DNA of 22,679 bases from a virus, in IMG/VR virus record IMGVR_UViG_3300010885_007305, positions 1 through 22,679 of that record; one strand, given 5' to 3'. The position numbers were made by a program, and so were the translations under genes. A model generated the notes under the pieces. The model had not been told where the DNA came from. It searched no databases and saw nothing but the letters and a program-made list of their open reading frames with translations. Below, piece by piece: positions 12,647-20,989 of the stretch (within the stretch, counting starts at the first letter, position 1; each line of letters begins with the position of its first letter).

Positions 12647-13069
12647 ATGGCTGCGTATAATAAGTTTTTGATCTTTACCAAAGACCTTGATGAAGGGAAG
12701 CACAACTTCGCTTCAAATACCTTCAAGGTAATGCTAACTAACACAGCTCCCGTGAACACTAACAGCATCAAGGCTGATCTGACTGAGATTAGCGCTGGTA
12801 ATGGCTACACCGCTGGCGGCACGGCGACAACAATTACATCCTCAACCTCGTCAGGCACCGCAAAGGTCACTGGTACGGATGTTGTTTTCACTGCTGCCGG
12901 TGGTTCAATTGGACCGTTGCGCTACGTAGTTTTCTATAACGACACGCAGACCTCCCCTGCTAAGCCCCTCATTGCTTGGTGGGACTATGGTTCTTCGATC
13001 ACACTGAACGATACCGAGACGCTTACTGTGGACTTTGATGCTGTCAACGGCATCTTTACGGTAACCTAA
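12647..13069 (+). CDS. Small virion structural protein, 140 aa
   Basis: Start after GGAGAACGC. The sequence is mostly beta: KFLIFTKDLDEGKHNFASNT, FKVMLTNTAPVNTNSIKADL, a Thr/Ser/Gly-rich middle (residues about 50-72) and PLRYVVFYNDTQTSPAKPLI, then WWDYGSSITLNDTETLTVDF. I associate this pattern ('FKVMLTN--P', 'Y-V-YNDT...PLI-WWDYGS') with a conserved tail or fibre-base protein in aquatic phages. It lies between connectors and fibres, which fits a tail-attached beta domain. No receptor-binding evidence. Confidence 0.75.
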   Translation: MAAYNKFLIFTKDLDEGKHNFASNTFKVMLTNTAPVNTNSIKADLTEISAGNGYTAGGTATTITSSTSSGTAKVTGTDVVFTAAGGSIGPLRYVVFYNDTQTSPAKPLIAWWDYGSSITLNDTETLTVDFDAVNGIFTVT

Positions 13070-13083
13070 TCGGAGGAGTAGCC

Positions 13084-13779
13084 ATGGCTATCTCAGTTAA
13101 GCATTTATTTACATCTGCAAAAGCGGATGGAACAGATAGCACGCTGGTCCAGCCATCAAACTGGAATGCGGAGCACACGATAACGCTCGCTGCGGGTAAA
13201 GTGCTTGGGCGTAGTTCCGCCAGTTCCGGTGCGATGCAGGAGTTGCCGATCTCTATTGATGCCACTGGGCAGTCGATGATCCCTCCTATTGGGACGACGG
13301 GCGAGCGCCCGGCTACCGCCGCCACCGGCATGTTTCGATTTAATACTACAACGACATCGTTTGAAGGGTACAACGGTGCCGCTTGGGGAAGCATTGGCGG
13401 AGGTGGGGGCGCAACTGGCGGGGGAACAGATGCCGTTTTCTTCAACAATAACAACGTAGTAACCACCAACTACACCATCCCGGCCTCGACAGTTACGGGT
13501 ACTGGCGGGGTCATCGGACCCTCCAGCACGACGATGACGATTGCTTCTGGTGGCCCCTTTACCGTTGGTATGCTGGTTACGGGCACAGGCGTAACCGCAG
13601 GGACGTATATCTCAGCGGTCACAAACGCCACGACCTACACGGTTACGCAGTCTCAGTCGGTTACCTCCACTACGTTAACAGGAACTGCCAACAGCAATTC
13701 TGGTACGTTTGGACCTGTTACCGTCGCCAGCGGAGCCACCGTAACGGTTCCATTCGGCTCAACATGGAGAATCGTCTAA
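13084..13779 (+). CDS. Tail fibre-like protein with inserted beta module
   Basis: 231 aa, start after GGAGGAG. Order: N-terminal MAISVKHLFTSAKADGTDST and NWNAEHTITLA (1-37), GERPATAATGMFRFNTTTTS and EGYNGAAWGSI (73-104; a 'peptide-of-virion' segment common to fibre proteins), TDAVFFNNNNVVTTNYTIPA (115-134), a beta module at about 139-201 (STTMTI...[15 protein letters not shown]...TTYTVTQSQSVTSTTLTG), then SGTFGPVTVASGATVTVPFG (206-225). The TNYTIPA and SGTFGPVTV segments are, as I recall, normally adjacent in such proteins, so the module appears inserted between them. The stop overlaps the next start (TAATG). Probable short fibre or fibre-base protein. Confidence 0.8.
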   Translation: MAISVKHLFTSAKADGTDSTLVQPSNWNAEHTITLAAGKVLGRSSASSGAMQELPISIDATGQSMIPPIGTTGERPATAATGMFRFNTTTTSFEGYNGAAWGSIGGGGGATGGGTDAVFFNNNNVVTTNYTIPASTVTGTGGVIGPSSTTMTIASGGPFTVGMLVTGTGVTAGTYISAVTNATTYTVTQSQSVTSTTLTGTANSNSGTFGPVTVASGATVTVPFGSTWRIV

Positions 13780-14765
13780 TGCCCGTCACAGTAAAAGGAT
13801 CTGGTGGCGGTGGTGTCACCCTTGATGCGGGATCTGCGGCGTCCGATACCACGCTGACGCTTCCAAACACCAGCGGAACCATCTTGCAGTCCGGCACAGC
13901 CGTCACTGCGGTGCAGGGCGGGACAGGCCTCACCACGCCCGGAACTTCTGGCAACGTGCTGACCAGTAACGGTACGGGTTGGACCAGCGCAACCCCAGCT
14001 ACATCCGTCATCAACGTCCAGACGTTCACCTCTTCTGGAACATGGACCCGGCCAACCGGATATGCAGATGGCTCGCGTGTGCTTATTCAAGCATGGGGCG
14101 GTGGCGGTTCTGGGAGTAAAAGAACTACTACCGGAGGTTGCGGCGGCGGCGGCGGCGGATACAATGAACGATGGATGACACTGTCTGCTATGGCCGCAGC
14201 GGCGCTTGGAACGCAGACGGTCACTATTGGCGCGGGCGGAACTGCCATAACCGTGGCTAACACAAACGGGAATGTTGGCGGAACGACCAGTGTTGGTTCA
14301 CTGGTTTATGCCTATGGCGGCGGCGGCGGCGGCAATTCTAGCGGAGCTGGCTCCGGCGGCGGCGGCGGCGGGCAACTAGGCGCGGGAGCAAACAACGGTT
14401 ACCCGGGCGAACCAGTTTTTGCTAGTTACTGGGATTCTACAAACGGTGTTAATGTTCTTGTTGGCGGCGGTAACTCTTATAATGCCGGTGCCCTTGTTAG
14501 CACCGCTGGCTTATTCCACGGCGGGGGCGGTGGCAGTACCGTTTCAGGCCTCAGCGTTGGGGTAGCGTCTGTCTGGGGCGGCGGTGGGGGTGGCGCGCAA
14601 GCTGCTGGCGCGGGCGGTGCATCTTCATATGCTGGGGCTGGCGGGGCTGCCGGTACAACTGGCACGGCGGGAACGCAGCCCGCTGGTGGCGGTGGCGGCG
14701 GTTCTAGCGGTAACTCTGGTGCTGGCGGCGCAGGCCAAGTCATCATCACCATCTTCCCGGCATAA
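13779..14765 (+). CDS. Glycine-rich tail fibre/receptor-binding protein A
   Basis: 328 aa from ATG 13779, which overlaps the previous stop (TAATG) and has GGAGA eight bases upstream; an ATG at 13764 would lie before that site. The N-terminal part (MPVTVKGSGGGGVTLDAGSA, then TLTLPNTSGTILQSG, then VQGGTGLTTPGTSGNVLTSN) is a fibre stem/attachment pattern. FTSSGTWTRPTGY (about residue 85-97) opens a glycine-rich distal domain that runs to the end, with runs of five to seven glycines coded by pure GGC/GGT. This resembles the poly-glycine receptor-binding domains of T-even-type gp38 adhesins, a comparison by composition only. Paired with the small gene after it. Confidence 0.8.
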   Translation: MPVTVKGSGGGGVTLDAGSAASDTTLTLPNTSGTILQSGTAVTAVQGGTGLTTPGTSGNVLTSNGTGWTSATPATSVINVQTFTSSGTWTRPTGYADGSRVLIQAWGGGGSGSKRTTTGGCGGGGGGYNERWMTLSAMAAAALGTQTVTIGAGGTAITVANTNGNVGGTTSVGSLVYAYGGGGGGNSSGAGSGGGGGGQLGAGANNGYPGEPVFASYWDSTNGVNVLVGGGNSYNAGALVSTAGLFHGGGGGSTVSGLSVGVASVWGGGGGGAQAAGAGGASSYAGAGGAAGTTGTAGTQPAGGGGGGSSGNSGAGGAGQVIITIFPA

Positions 14766-14774
14766 GGAGCAACC

Positions 14775-14987
14775 ATGTCAACCTATGCTGTCATCAATAC
14801 GGCCACCAACATCTGCGACAACGTCGTTGTGTGGGACGATACCCTTGGTCCGTGGACCCCGCCCGCAGGTCACTACATCATCAGCATCGACGGTTTAAGC
14901 GTCGGTATTGGCTTCTCCTATGACCCGGCCACAGGAATTTGGACCGCTCCTCCAAGCCCTGAAGAGCCCGCCACTCCCACTCAATAG
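14775..14987 (+). CDS. Small fibre-associated protein, 70 aa
   Basis: Start after AAGGAG. MSTYAVINTATNICDNVVVW, then GPWTPPAGHYIISIDGLSVG and IGFSYDPATGIWTAPPSP. The ending 'G-SYDP-TG-W--P' recurs in the 101-aa protein at 19245 (GYTYDPQNDVFYAPQP), so the two belong to the same small-protein type. It follows a glycine-rich fibre gene; a role as fibre chaperone or distal cap is plausible by analogy with tail-fibre assembly proteins, not shown. It ends in TAG inside TAGGAGG, the ribosome binding site of the next gene, and lies in the same frame as it. Confidence 0.75.
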   Translation: MSTYAVINTATNICDNVVVWDDTLGPWTPPAGHYIISIDGLSVGIGFSYDPATGIWTAPPSPEEPATPTQ

Positions 14988-14996
14988 GAGGCTGCC

Positions 14997-16133
14997 ATCA
15001 GCACTCTCAAGACCATCAACGTCATCCACCCCTCCGGCACGGTCAACAACATCGTCAACGATTCCGCTGGCAGCATCACTGTCGGCAACGATGTAATTGT
15101 CGTTAACGACATCGTTGTCGGGTTTTCCGGCACTGGATCAATCGCTACGACAACGCTGACGATCACAGCCTCAACTTCTGGCGCGCTTGCCATTGGCTCA
15201 ATCATCACCGGCACAGGAGTGACTGCCGGGACGACAATCACAGCCATTCTTTCAGGCTCTGGCGGCGTCGGAACATATACCGTCAGCGTGTCCCAGACTG
15301 TTTCTAGCACAACGATAACGTCTGGCTCGCTCACCGTAGCTGGCTCGTCCGTTTCCGGGTCGAGCGGAACAAACCTTCAGAACCGACTCTGGACCGGGTT
15401 CAGCGCCACGGGATCTATTGGCCCGTCTTCGACTACAATGACAATCACGGCTGTCTCAGGCGGCCTGTTGACGGTTGACTCCGTCATCACTGGCACGGGT
15501 GTGACTGCGGGGACGAAGATCGTAGCGCAGTTGACTGGCTCGTTTGGATCAACGGGAACCTACACTGTTAGCGCGTCTCAGACCGTTGCCAGCACAACCA
15601 TCTCATCCACTGGCGGAAGTTGGACATGCCCCGCTGGCGTGACGCAGGTTCGTGCGACGGTGATAGCGGGGGGTTCTGGTGGGTACAACGATGGAACAAA
15701 TCAGAACTCTGGGGCGAGCGGCGGTGCCGCAGTTGGTTATTTTACAATAACACCGACAACAGTTTACGCTGCAACAGTTGGAGCCGCCTCTGCTAGTGTC
15801 ATCACCGGCACATCAGCGTCTGGCGGATCAAGTTCATTTGGCTCCCTCCTATCGGCCACTGGGGCAAGCGGCGGATCTAGTGCCGGTGGTGGGGGAGCTG
15901 GATCTGGGACTGGTGGAAATTTAATAAACTCTAGCGCAAGTGTTATCACAATCCCTTGGTTCAAAATTGCTACTGCTACAGCTATTTCGGGTACAGCAGC
16001 TAAATACTGGTCCCAAATTGCTACTAACAATCAGCATCTCGCAGGCGCTGGCGGGGGCGCGGGCACTGGTGGATCTTCTGGATCTGCGCTCGGCGGCATT
16101 GGCGGCATCGTTTACATCGAATATGTGGGGTAA
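14997..16133 (+). CDS. Fibre protein B with apparent ATC start
   Basis: 378 aa if started at ATC 14997. GGAGG lies five bases upstream, and the first residues read (I/M)[18 protein letters not shown], the normal opening of a fibre protein of this kind (MSTLK...). No ATG, GTG or TTG exists in frame until GTG 15219, which lacks a ribosome binding site and would cut off 74 clearly coding residues. Then: beta module 1 (about 46-110; [12 protein letters not shown]...[15 protein letters not shown]...[16 protein letters not shown]), beta module 2 (about 138-203), [20 protein letters not shown] (207-226), and a glycine/serine-rich distal domain. The upstream gene is in the same frame behind one TAG. 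Either a rare start codon, or a mutated or misread ATG. Confidence 0.8.
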   Translation: MSTLKTINVIHPSGTVNNIVNDSAGSITVGNDVIVVNDIVVGFSGTGSIATTTLTITASTSGALAIGSIITGTGVTAGTTITAILSGSGGVGTYTVSVSQTVSSTTITSGSLTVAGSSVSGSSGTNLQNRLWTGFSATGSIGPSSTTMTITAVSGGLLTVDSVITGTGVTAGTKIVAQLTGSFGSTGTYTVSASQTVASTTISSTGGSWTCPAGVTQVRATVIAGGSGGYNDGTNQNSGASGGAAVGYFTITPTTVYAATVGAASASVITGTSASGGSSSFGSLLSATGASGGSSAGGGGAGSGTGGNLINSSASVITIPWFKIATATAISGTAAKYWSQIATNNQHLAGAGGGAGTGGSSGSALGGIGGIVYIEYVG

Positions 16134-16137
16134 GGAC

Positions 16138-16443
16138 ATGACACAGCAAGCCCTGATCTCGCCCAACGAACCCGTTTACAACTATGCAACGCCACCTGCT
16201 GAGATCGGTGTCCGCATCGCCCAGACCGTCCCCGATGGTAGCGAGTTTCCTGTTGCTGAACCTCTCTACTGGGTGCCATGCGCGGATAACGTGGACGCCA
16301 GCACATACTACTGGGATGGCTCTGCACCTGCTGTGAAGCCGATAGCGCCCGCACCAGTGGAACCGGCCAAGCCGACACTTGAGGAACTACAGGCCCAGCT
16401 TACCGCCCTGTCCGCGCAGATCGCTTCGTTAGGGTCAAACTAA
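16138..16443 (+). CDS. Small fibre-associated protein, 101 aa
   Basis: Real start at ATG 16138 ([20 protein letters not shown]); longer versions of the frame run back into the preceding fibre gene in another frame. The ribosome binding site is weak (GGGGTAAGGA). The middle reads [40 protein letters not shown] and [20 protein letters not shown]; the C-terminus is a coiled coil ([20 protein letters not shown]). The aromatic 'W-P...YYWDG' portion and position after a glycine-rich fibre suggest a fibre-partner or chaperone protein. The stop overlaps the next start (TAATG). Confidence 0.75.
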   Translation: MTQQALISPNEPVYNYATPPAEIGVRIAQTVPDGSEFPVAEPLYWVPCADNVDASTYYWDGSAPAVKPIAPAPVEPAKPTLEELQAQLTALSAQIASLGSN

Positions 16444-18014
16444 TGGCATTTGTAACCTCAGATCATGTTCGGGACACATCGACCACGGCTGGATCTGGCG
16501 CATTCTCGGTATCGGGAACAGCGCCAACTGGCTATCGAACCTTCTCTGCGGTTTTATCTGTCAGCGATACTTTCTACTATTCAATTCAGCATCAAACGCT
16601 GAACGAATGGGAGGTGGGGCTTGGAACCTACACTTCTGCAAATGTCTTCCTCCGCACAACGGTTTACTCATCCTCAAATGCCGGGTCTGCCGTTACCTTC
16701 TCGGCAGGGACAAAGGATGTTTTCATCACAATGGCGGCGTCTAGGTCACTCCAGATCGATAGCGTCGGTAACGTAACCCCGTCGATAGGCAACTACACTC
16801 GCACTACCATCACTGCGACTGCCGGGCAAACCAGCTTCTCAGCGACCTACACGGTCAACTATGCCGAAGTCTATGTAAACGGAATCCTGCTCAACAGCGC
16901 CGACTACACAGCCACCACCGGCACAACCGTTGTGCTGGCGACTGCTGCATCTGCTGGCGACATCGTTGACGTCGTTGCCTTCAGCATCACCAGCTTCACA
17001 GGCAGCGTTACGATTACCGGCACCCCCACCAATGGGCAATTAACAAACTGGACCGGCTCAACAAGCATTCAGGGCGTCACCACTGGGACCGGCGTTGTCA
17101 CCGCCCTTGGCGTCAATACTGGCTCCGCAGGCGCGTTTGTCGTCAACGGCGGCGCTCTTGGAACGCCATCAAGCGGCACTCTCACCAGCGTCACTGGGCT
17201 GCCTTTGACCACAGGCGTCACCGGCATTCTCCCAACAGCAAATGGTGGCACTGGCGCGTCTGTGTCGCCAACGACTGCGGGCAATACGATATTTACTACT
17301 GATGGAACGAATTGGTCATCGACGCAAAAGATCGTGCGCGGCACATCTATTACGACAACGACAACCTCGTTCACTGGTCTTACAGTTGGAATTAGCACAA
17401 CGCTAACCGCATCTGTTGTGACAGGCACGATTCAGGTCGGGCAAGTAATCGCCGGGACGAACATTGCTGCTGGCACTGTAATTACGGCCCTTGGCACTGG
17501 CACTGGCGGCGCTGGAACTTATACAATCAGCCCTGCATCAACCGGCACAGTCAGCGGGACAATTACTGTCGTTGGCGTTGAATTTCAAAGCATCCCGTCT
17601 TGGGCAAAGCGCGTCACAGTCATGTTTAGTGGCGTCAGCACATCTGGAACTTCTTTGATGATTATTCAAATTGGTGCTGGCTCAATTCAAACAACTAGTT
17701 ATGTTAGCCTCATTGGTTTTGCGGGGACAACGGGCAGCGGTGGCGGAACATCAACAATAGGCTTCGCTATTGATACCGGAACCCCAACTGCTGCGTCTCT
17801 CCGTTACGGAACTTGCGTTATAACGCTTCTTGATGCCGCAACGGGGCTTTGGGTTGCGACTTCCACCACAGGCCATCAACTCAGCACTGCTTATTACTCG
17901 ATGACGATGGGCGGATCTAAAACTCTATCCGGTACTCTTGATCGCGTCAGAATCACTACCGTCAATGGGACAGATACTTTCGACGCTGGTTCCCTAAACA
18001 TCCTGTATGAATGA
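16443..18014 (+). CDS. Long modular tail fibre protein
   Basis: 523 aa, start overlapping the previous stop (TAATG). Modules in order: an N-terminal domain (about 1-100; [20 protein letters not shown] ... [20 protein letters not shown] ... [20 protein letters not shown] ... [13 protein letters not shown]); a beta domain (about 115-180; [40 protein letters not shown]); a repetitive stem (about 205-285; [40 protein letters not shown]); the shared beta module (about 315-378, [20 protein letters not shown]); and a C-terminal beta domain with [20 protein letters not shown]. Such mosaic fibres trimerise and bind host surfaces. Terminal domain could be a lectin-like head; not identified. Confidence 0.82.
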   Translation: MAFVTSDHVRDTSTTAGSGAFSVSGTAPTGYRTFSAVLSVSDTFYYSIQHQTLNEWEVGLGTYTSANVFLRTTVYSSSNAGSAVTFSAGTKDVFITMAASRSLQIDSVGNVTPSIGNYTRTTITATAGQTSFSATYTVNYAEVYVNGILLNSADYTATTGTTVVLATAASAGDIVDVVAFSITSFTGSVTITGTPTNGQLTNWTGSTSIQGVTTGTGVVTALGVNTGSAGAFVVNGGALGTPSSGTLTSVTGLPLTTGVTGILPTANGGTGASVSPTTAGNTIFTTDGTNWSSTQKIVRGTSITTTTTSFTGLTVGISTTLTASVVTGTIQVGQVIAGTNIAAGTVITALGTGTGGAGTYTISPASTGTVSGTITVVGVEFQSIPSWAKRVTVMFSGVSTSGTSLMIIQIGAGSIQTTSYVSLIGFAGTTGSGGGTSTIGFAIDTGTPTAASLRYGTCVITLLDAATGLWVATSTTGHQLSTAYYSMTMGGSKTLSGTLDRVRITTVNGTDTFDAGSLNILYE

Positions 18015-18024
18015 GGGATAACAG

Positions 18025-19248
18025 ATGACCATCTCTCGCAACGTATCAATCATGGCGCAGGGTGCTGGCACCACTGGCATCCTTAGCGCGCCCTACGGTG
18101 GGTCGCCCGTATGGCAGTCCGTCCAAACAAGCAGCTTTGCTGCTGCCACTGGCAATGCTTATCCGGTAAATACGACTTCTGGCGCGGTCACGGTGACGCT
18201 ACCTGCAAGCCCAACTGCTGGGCAAGCTATTCAACTTTCGGACTATGCGGGGACATGGCAGACCAATAACGTCACCATCTCCCCAAACGGCAACAAAATA
18301 AATAGCAGCACAAGCTCTTTCATCGCATCAGCGAAGAGGGGAAGCCTTGCTCTTGTGTACATTGACTCCACCCAAGGCTGGCTCGTCTACTCAGTTGTAA
18401 ACGTCTCTAATCCGGCGGCATACAGCGCGTCATATCTTGTTGTCGGCGGCGGCGCTGGTGGTGGTGCGGGCGGTGGTGGCGGCGGCGCAGGCGGTCTCTT
18501 GTCTGGGACTGTAAACTTGTCTCCCGGCACTGTTTACTTTGCAACTGTCGGGGCTGGCGGCGCGAGGGCACCGCAGGCAACAAATACAACCAGTATTCAA
18601 GGCGGTGATGGGAACATCTCCAGCATAACGCCTGTGGGGAATCTTGCTCTTGGCGGCGGCGGTGGTGGATCAGTCAACACCTCAATAACAGCGTTCAATA
18701 ATGGCCGCGCCGGTGGCTCTGGCGGCGGTGGCTCGGTTTCTGGAATTTCGGGTACGGGTGGCGCTGGCGCATCCGGCCAAGGTTTTGCTGGCGGGGCTAA
18801 TGCGCCAACAAGCCCAGCATTCGGTGGCGGCGGCGGCGGTGGATCGTCTGCTGTTGGTGGCGCTGGGTCCAGCAGCACGGGCGGCGGTGCGGGCGGCGCG
18901 GGTACAGCGTCATCAATCACGGGTGCGTCTGTTACCTACGCAGGCGGCGGCGGCGGCGGCACCTATACATCAGGCGCAGCGGGTTCTGGCGGATCAGGGG
19001 GCGGCGGTGCGGGCGGCGCTAACGCCGTTGCCGGTACGGATGGAACGGCAAACACTGGAGGGGGCGGCGGTGGTGGTGGGCAGAGCACTACTGCCGCCAC
19101 TGTTGGCGGTAATGGGGGGTCTGGGATTGTTATCTTGTCAGTCGCAACTGCGAGTTACAGCGGCATCTATTCCGGCAGCCCCACCATAACAACCAGCGGC
19201 AGCAACACCATCCTTAAGTTTGTCAGCAGCGGGACTTATATGGCATGA
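18025..19248 (+). CDS. Glycine-rich tail fibre/receptor-binding protein C
   Basis: 407 aa, start after GAGGGATAACAG. The N-terminal 125 residues form a beta domain (MTISRNVSIMAQGAGTTGIL; PVNTTSGAVTVTLPASPTAG; NNVTISPNGNKINSSTSSFI; LALVYIDSTQGWLVYSVVN) that I associate with aquatic phage fibres. From about 132 (AYSASYLVVGGGAGGGAGGG) a glycine-rich domain runs almost to the end, with six or more poly-glycine runs and the spacer YFATVGAGGARAPQ. The final residues TIPT-like strand (SPTITTSGSNTILKFVSSGT) close the protein. The glycine domain parallels those of the two fibres starting at 13779 and 14997. The stop overlaps the next start (ATGA). Confidence 0.8.
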   Translation: MTISRNVSIMAQGAGTTGILSAPYGGSPVWQSVQTSSFAAATGNAYPVNTTSGAVTVTLPASPTAGQAIQLSDYAGTWQTNNVTISPNGNKINSSTSSFIASAKRGSLALVYIDSTQGWLVYSVVNVSNPAAYSASYLVVGGGAGGGAGGGGGGAGGLLSGTVNLSPGTVYFATVGAGGARAPQATNTTSIQGGDGNISSITPVGNLALGGGGGGSVNTSITAFNNGRAGGSGGGGSVSGISGTGGAGASGQGFAGGANAPTSPAFGGGGGGGSSAVGGAGSSSTGGGAGGAGTASSITGASVTYAGGGGGGTYTSGAAGSGGSGGGGAGGANAVAGTDGTANTGGGGGGGGQSTTAATVGGNGGSGIVILSVATASYSGIYSGSPTITTSGSNTILKFVSSGTYMA

Positions 19249-19550
19249 CCCACTTTGCCAAGATTCTGGATAACAAAGTCGTCCAAGTTATCGTCGCAGA
19301 GCCTGAGTTCTTCGATACTTTCGTGGACTCGTCTCCCGGCCAGTGGCTTCAAACCAGCTACAACACCCGTGGCGGGGTCCACTATGGCGAAGACGGGGAG
19401 CCCGATGGCGGCGTTGCCCTGCGTGGCAATTACGCTGGCGTGGGTTACACCTACGACCCACAGAACGATGTATTCTATGCCCCGCAGCCGGGGCCTGAGT
19501 GGGTACTCAACACCAGCACATGGCTGTGGGAAGCACCCGAGAATTTGTGA
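19245..19550 (+). CDS. Conserved small virion protein, 101 aa
   Basis: Overlaps the preceding fibre gene by four bases (ATGA). MTHFAKILDNKVVQVIVAEP, FVDSSPGQWLQTSYNTRGGV, HYGEDGEPDGGVALRGNYAG, then VGYTYDPQNDVFYAPQPGPE and TSTWLWEAPENL. The series 'QTSYNTRGGVH...RGNYAGVGYTYD...F--PQP-P-W-LN' is one I recognise as a widespread small protein of marine phages, found next to tail genes. It is beta-rich and aromatic. The 70-aa protein at 14775 has a shorter related ending. Likely a fibre- or tail-associated component; biochemical role unknown. Confidence 0.85.
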   Translation: MTHFAKILDNKVVQVIVAEPEFFDTFVDSSPGQWLQTSYNTRGGVHYGEDGEPDGGVALRGNYAGVGYTYDPQNDVFYAPQPGPEWVLNTSTWLWEAPENL

Positions 19551-19563
19551 CCAGACAAAAAAC

Positions 19564-19576
19564 CCCATATGATGGG
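19564..19576 (-). terminator. Weak terminator-like hairpin (minus direction)
   Basis: CCCAT (19564-19568) pairs with ATGGG (19572-19576), loop ATG. Six adenines lie to the left (19557-19562), so a U-tract would follow on the minus strand, where no gene is being transcribed. It may limit antisense transcription or be chance. Confidence 0.25.
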
Positions 19577-19610
19577 TCGCACACCTGTTAACTAGAGGAG
19601 CTAACCTATC

Positions 19611-20699
19611 GTGGCATTTGGGGGTGGAATAGGAACAGCTCCAATTGGAAGTTTTCCCATCAGTGGAAGCATTGGTGGGACATCCTACGTTCTTGTTGCT
19701 GACTCTGGAGTTTACATACAGGTTGGTCAAAACGCTTTAGTCTATCGTGGGTTCACTCTATCAGTTATTTCTGGGACTTATGCCTACGCTGGCATTGATA
19801 CGGCGCTTACAGCTAGTAGGCGCATTACTACTAATGCTGCTACTTACTCCTACACAGGTTCCCCTGCGCTTCTTTCTGTTGGGCGAAAAGTATTTGCCGC
19901 ATCTGCTACGTATAGCTACGTAGGAAGTGATGTAGCACTTATAGCTAGTAGGCGCATCCCTATAGATGCCGCTACTTACTCCTATGTAGGTGCTCCCGCG
20001 TTCCTTTCTGTTGGGCGGAAAGTATCTGCTGCTTCAGCTTCGTATAGTTACGCAGGTTCTAATGTAATATTTATATCTAGCAGGAACCGTCAATTTGTTG
20101 TTGACGCTGGATCGTATTCACTAGTAGGAAGTGCTGCAAATTTACAGAGATTATACTTACTTACAGCAGAAAAAGGCGGGTATTCAGTATCTGGTTCTCC
20201 TTCTACTATTTACGCCAATAGAAAATTTTATGTATCAAATACAAATTATAGTTACGTCGGTAAACCAGTATCTATTAAACCATCCAGAAACATACCGGCT
20301 GATGGAACGAACTATACGACTATTGGGTTACCAGCTAGTATTATAAGGCACGCTCAACTTCCCATTGAGACTGTTGCTTATGGTGTTGCAGGGATACCAG
20401 CTAGATTGTTCCTATCCCAGTTCTTCACTGGAGACATGGAATATATCTATGTTGCTCAAGAACTTAACACCATAACAATACCAAAGACGCCAGAGTACGA
20501 CCCATACGAGGTATTTGTTGCACAAGAGCAGCATACAATGACCATCTCTGAGCCTGCCGACCGAAACGCCACCTATCGAAAGACAATGGCAGTAGCGCCG
20601 GAGTGGCAGATAATGTATGTTCCTTCAAAAGACTTCACAGCCGAAGACCCCGTTCATACGGACCTTCAGACCCAACCTAGACAGAGGGCACTCGTATGA
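19611..20699 (+). CDS. 22-residue tandem-repeat virion protein
   Basis: 362 aa, GTG start with AGAGGAG upstream; the N-terminus is MAFGGGIGTAPIGSFPISGS. From about residue 55 to 275 there are about ten repeats of 22 residues, consensus 'A-x-Y-S-Y-x-G-x-x-A-x-L-x-x-S-R-(R/K)-(I/V)'. The early repeats alternate in pairs (44 residues, 132 bp; e.g. AGCTAGTAGGCGCAT at 19811 and again at 19943), showing recent duplication. The C-terminal 85 residues (EYIYVAQELNTITIPKTPEY, EVFVAQEQHTMTISEP, TYRKTMAVAPEWQIMYVPSK) hold three related beta hairpins. The gene, mainly 20080-20560, is more AT-rich than its neighbours. Likely a fibrous or decorated tail component; exact role unknown. Confidence 0.8.
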   Translation: MAFGGGIGTAPIGSFPISGSIGGTSYVLVADSGVYIQVGQNALVYRGFTLSVISGTYAYAGIDTALTASRRITTNAATYSYTGSPALLSVGRKVFAASATYSYVGSDVALIASRRIPIDAATYSYVGAPAFLSVGRKVSAASASYSYAGSNVIFISSRNRQFVVDAGSYSLVGSAANLQRLYLLTAEKGGYSVSGSPSTIYANRKFYVSNTNYSYVGKPVSIKPSRNIPADGTNYTTIGLPASIIRHAQLPIETVAYGVAGIPARLFLSQFFTGDMEYIYVAQELNTITIPKTPEYDPYEVFVAQEQHTMTISEPADRNATYRKTMAVAPEWQIMYVPSKDFTAEDPVHTDLQTQPRQRALV

Positions 20700-20989
20700 G
20701 ACTAGGAAGCTTTGTAAAGACACCCATCGAGCGTAAACGATACGCTATTGACTACTCAGAGTGGCTGGATACGGGCGAGACATTATCGACCGTTGTCTAT
20801 ACCATCCCAGTCGTCACGACCCCGCCTTTAGCGGTCGACGCTACTTCTATAGGTAGTGCAAACACCGTTGCCGTGTTCTTTATCAACGGCGGACTCAATG
20901 GTCGCCAATACACCGTTGAGGTTGTAGCAACCACTTCTGGCGGGCAGATCAAGGAAGACACAATCCTTTTCACCGTGCGGGACGTGTGA
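20696..20989 (+). CDS. Fibre-tail adaptor-like protein, 97 aa
   Basis: Overlaps the repeat-protein stop (ATGA). MRLGSFVKTPIERKRYAIDY, SEWLDTGETLSTVVYTI, then a beta-sandwich-like remainder (NTVAVFFINGGLNGRQYTVE, VVATTSGGQIKEDTILFTV). The opening 'LGSF-K-P-E-K-Y-IDYS-WL---ETL' is the pattern of small phage proteins annotated as fibre-tail adaptors. It would join fibres to the tail tube or baseplate, consistent with sitting at the end of the fibre block. Confidence 0.8.
   Translation: MRLGSFVKTPIERKRYAIDYSEWLDTGETLSTVVYTIPVVTTPPLAVDATSIGSANTVAVFFINGGLNGRQYTVEVVATTSGGQIKEDTILFTVRDV

Noticed and set aside
14775-16133. Single fusion protein by read-through of the TAG at 14985 (same frame on both sides).
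   Set aside because: TAG ends several other genes here (9097, 12621, 21704, 22169), so it is not reassigned. A perfect GGAGG overlaps the stop and the downstream residues look like a protein start, so re-initiation is the simpler reading.
15940-16137. Longer N-terminus for the 101-aa protein ending at 16443.
   Set aside because: The upstream part is an out-of-frame reading of the preceding fibre gene; a sensible start lies at 16138.
13084-19550. Diversity-generating retroelement acting on the fibre genes.
   Set aside because: No reverse transcriptase gene and no template/variable repeat pair is present in the window; similarity between fibre modules is low at DNA level.
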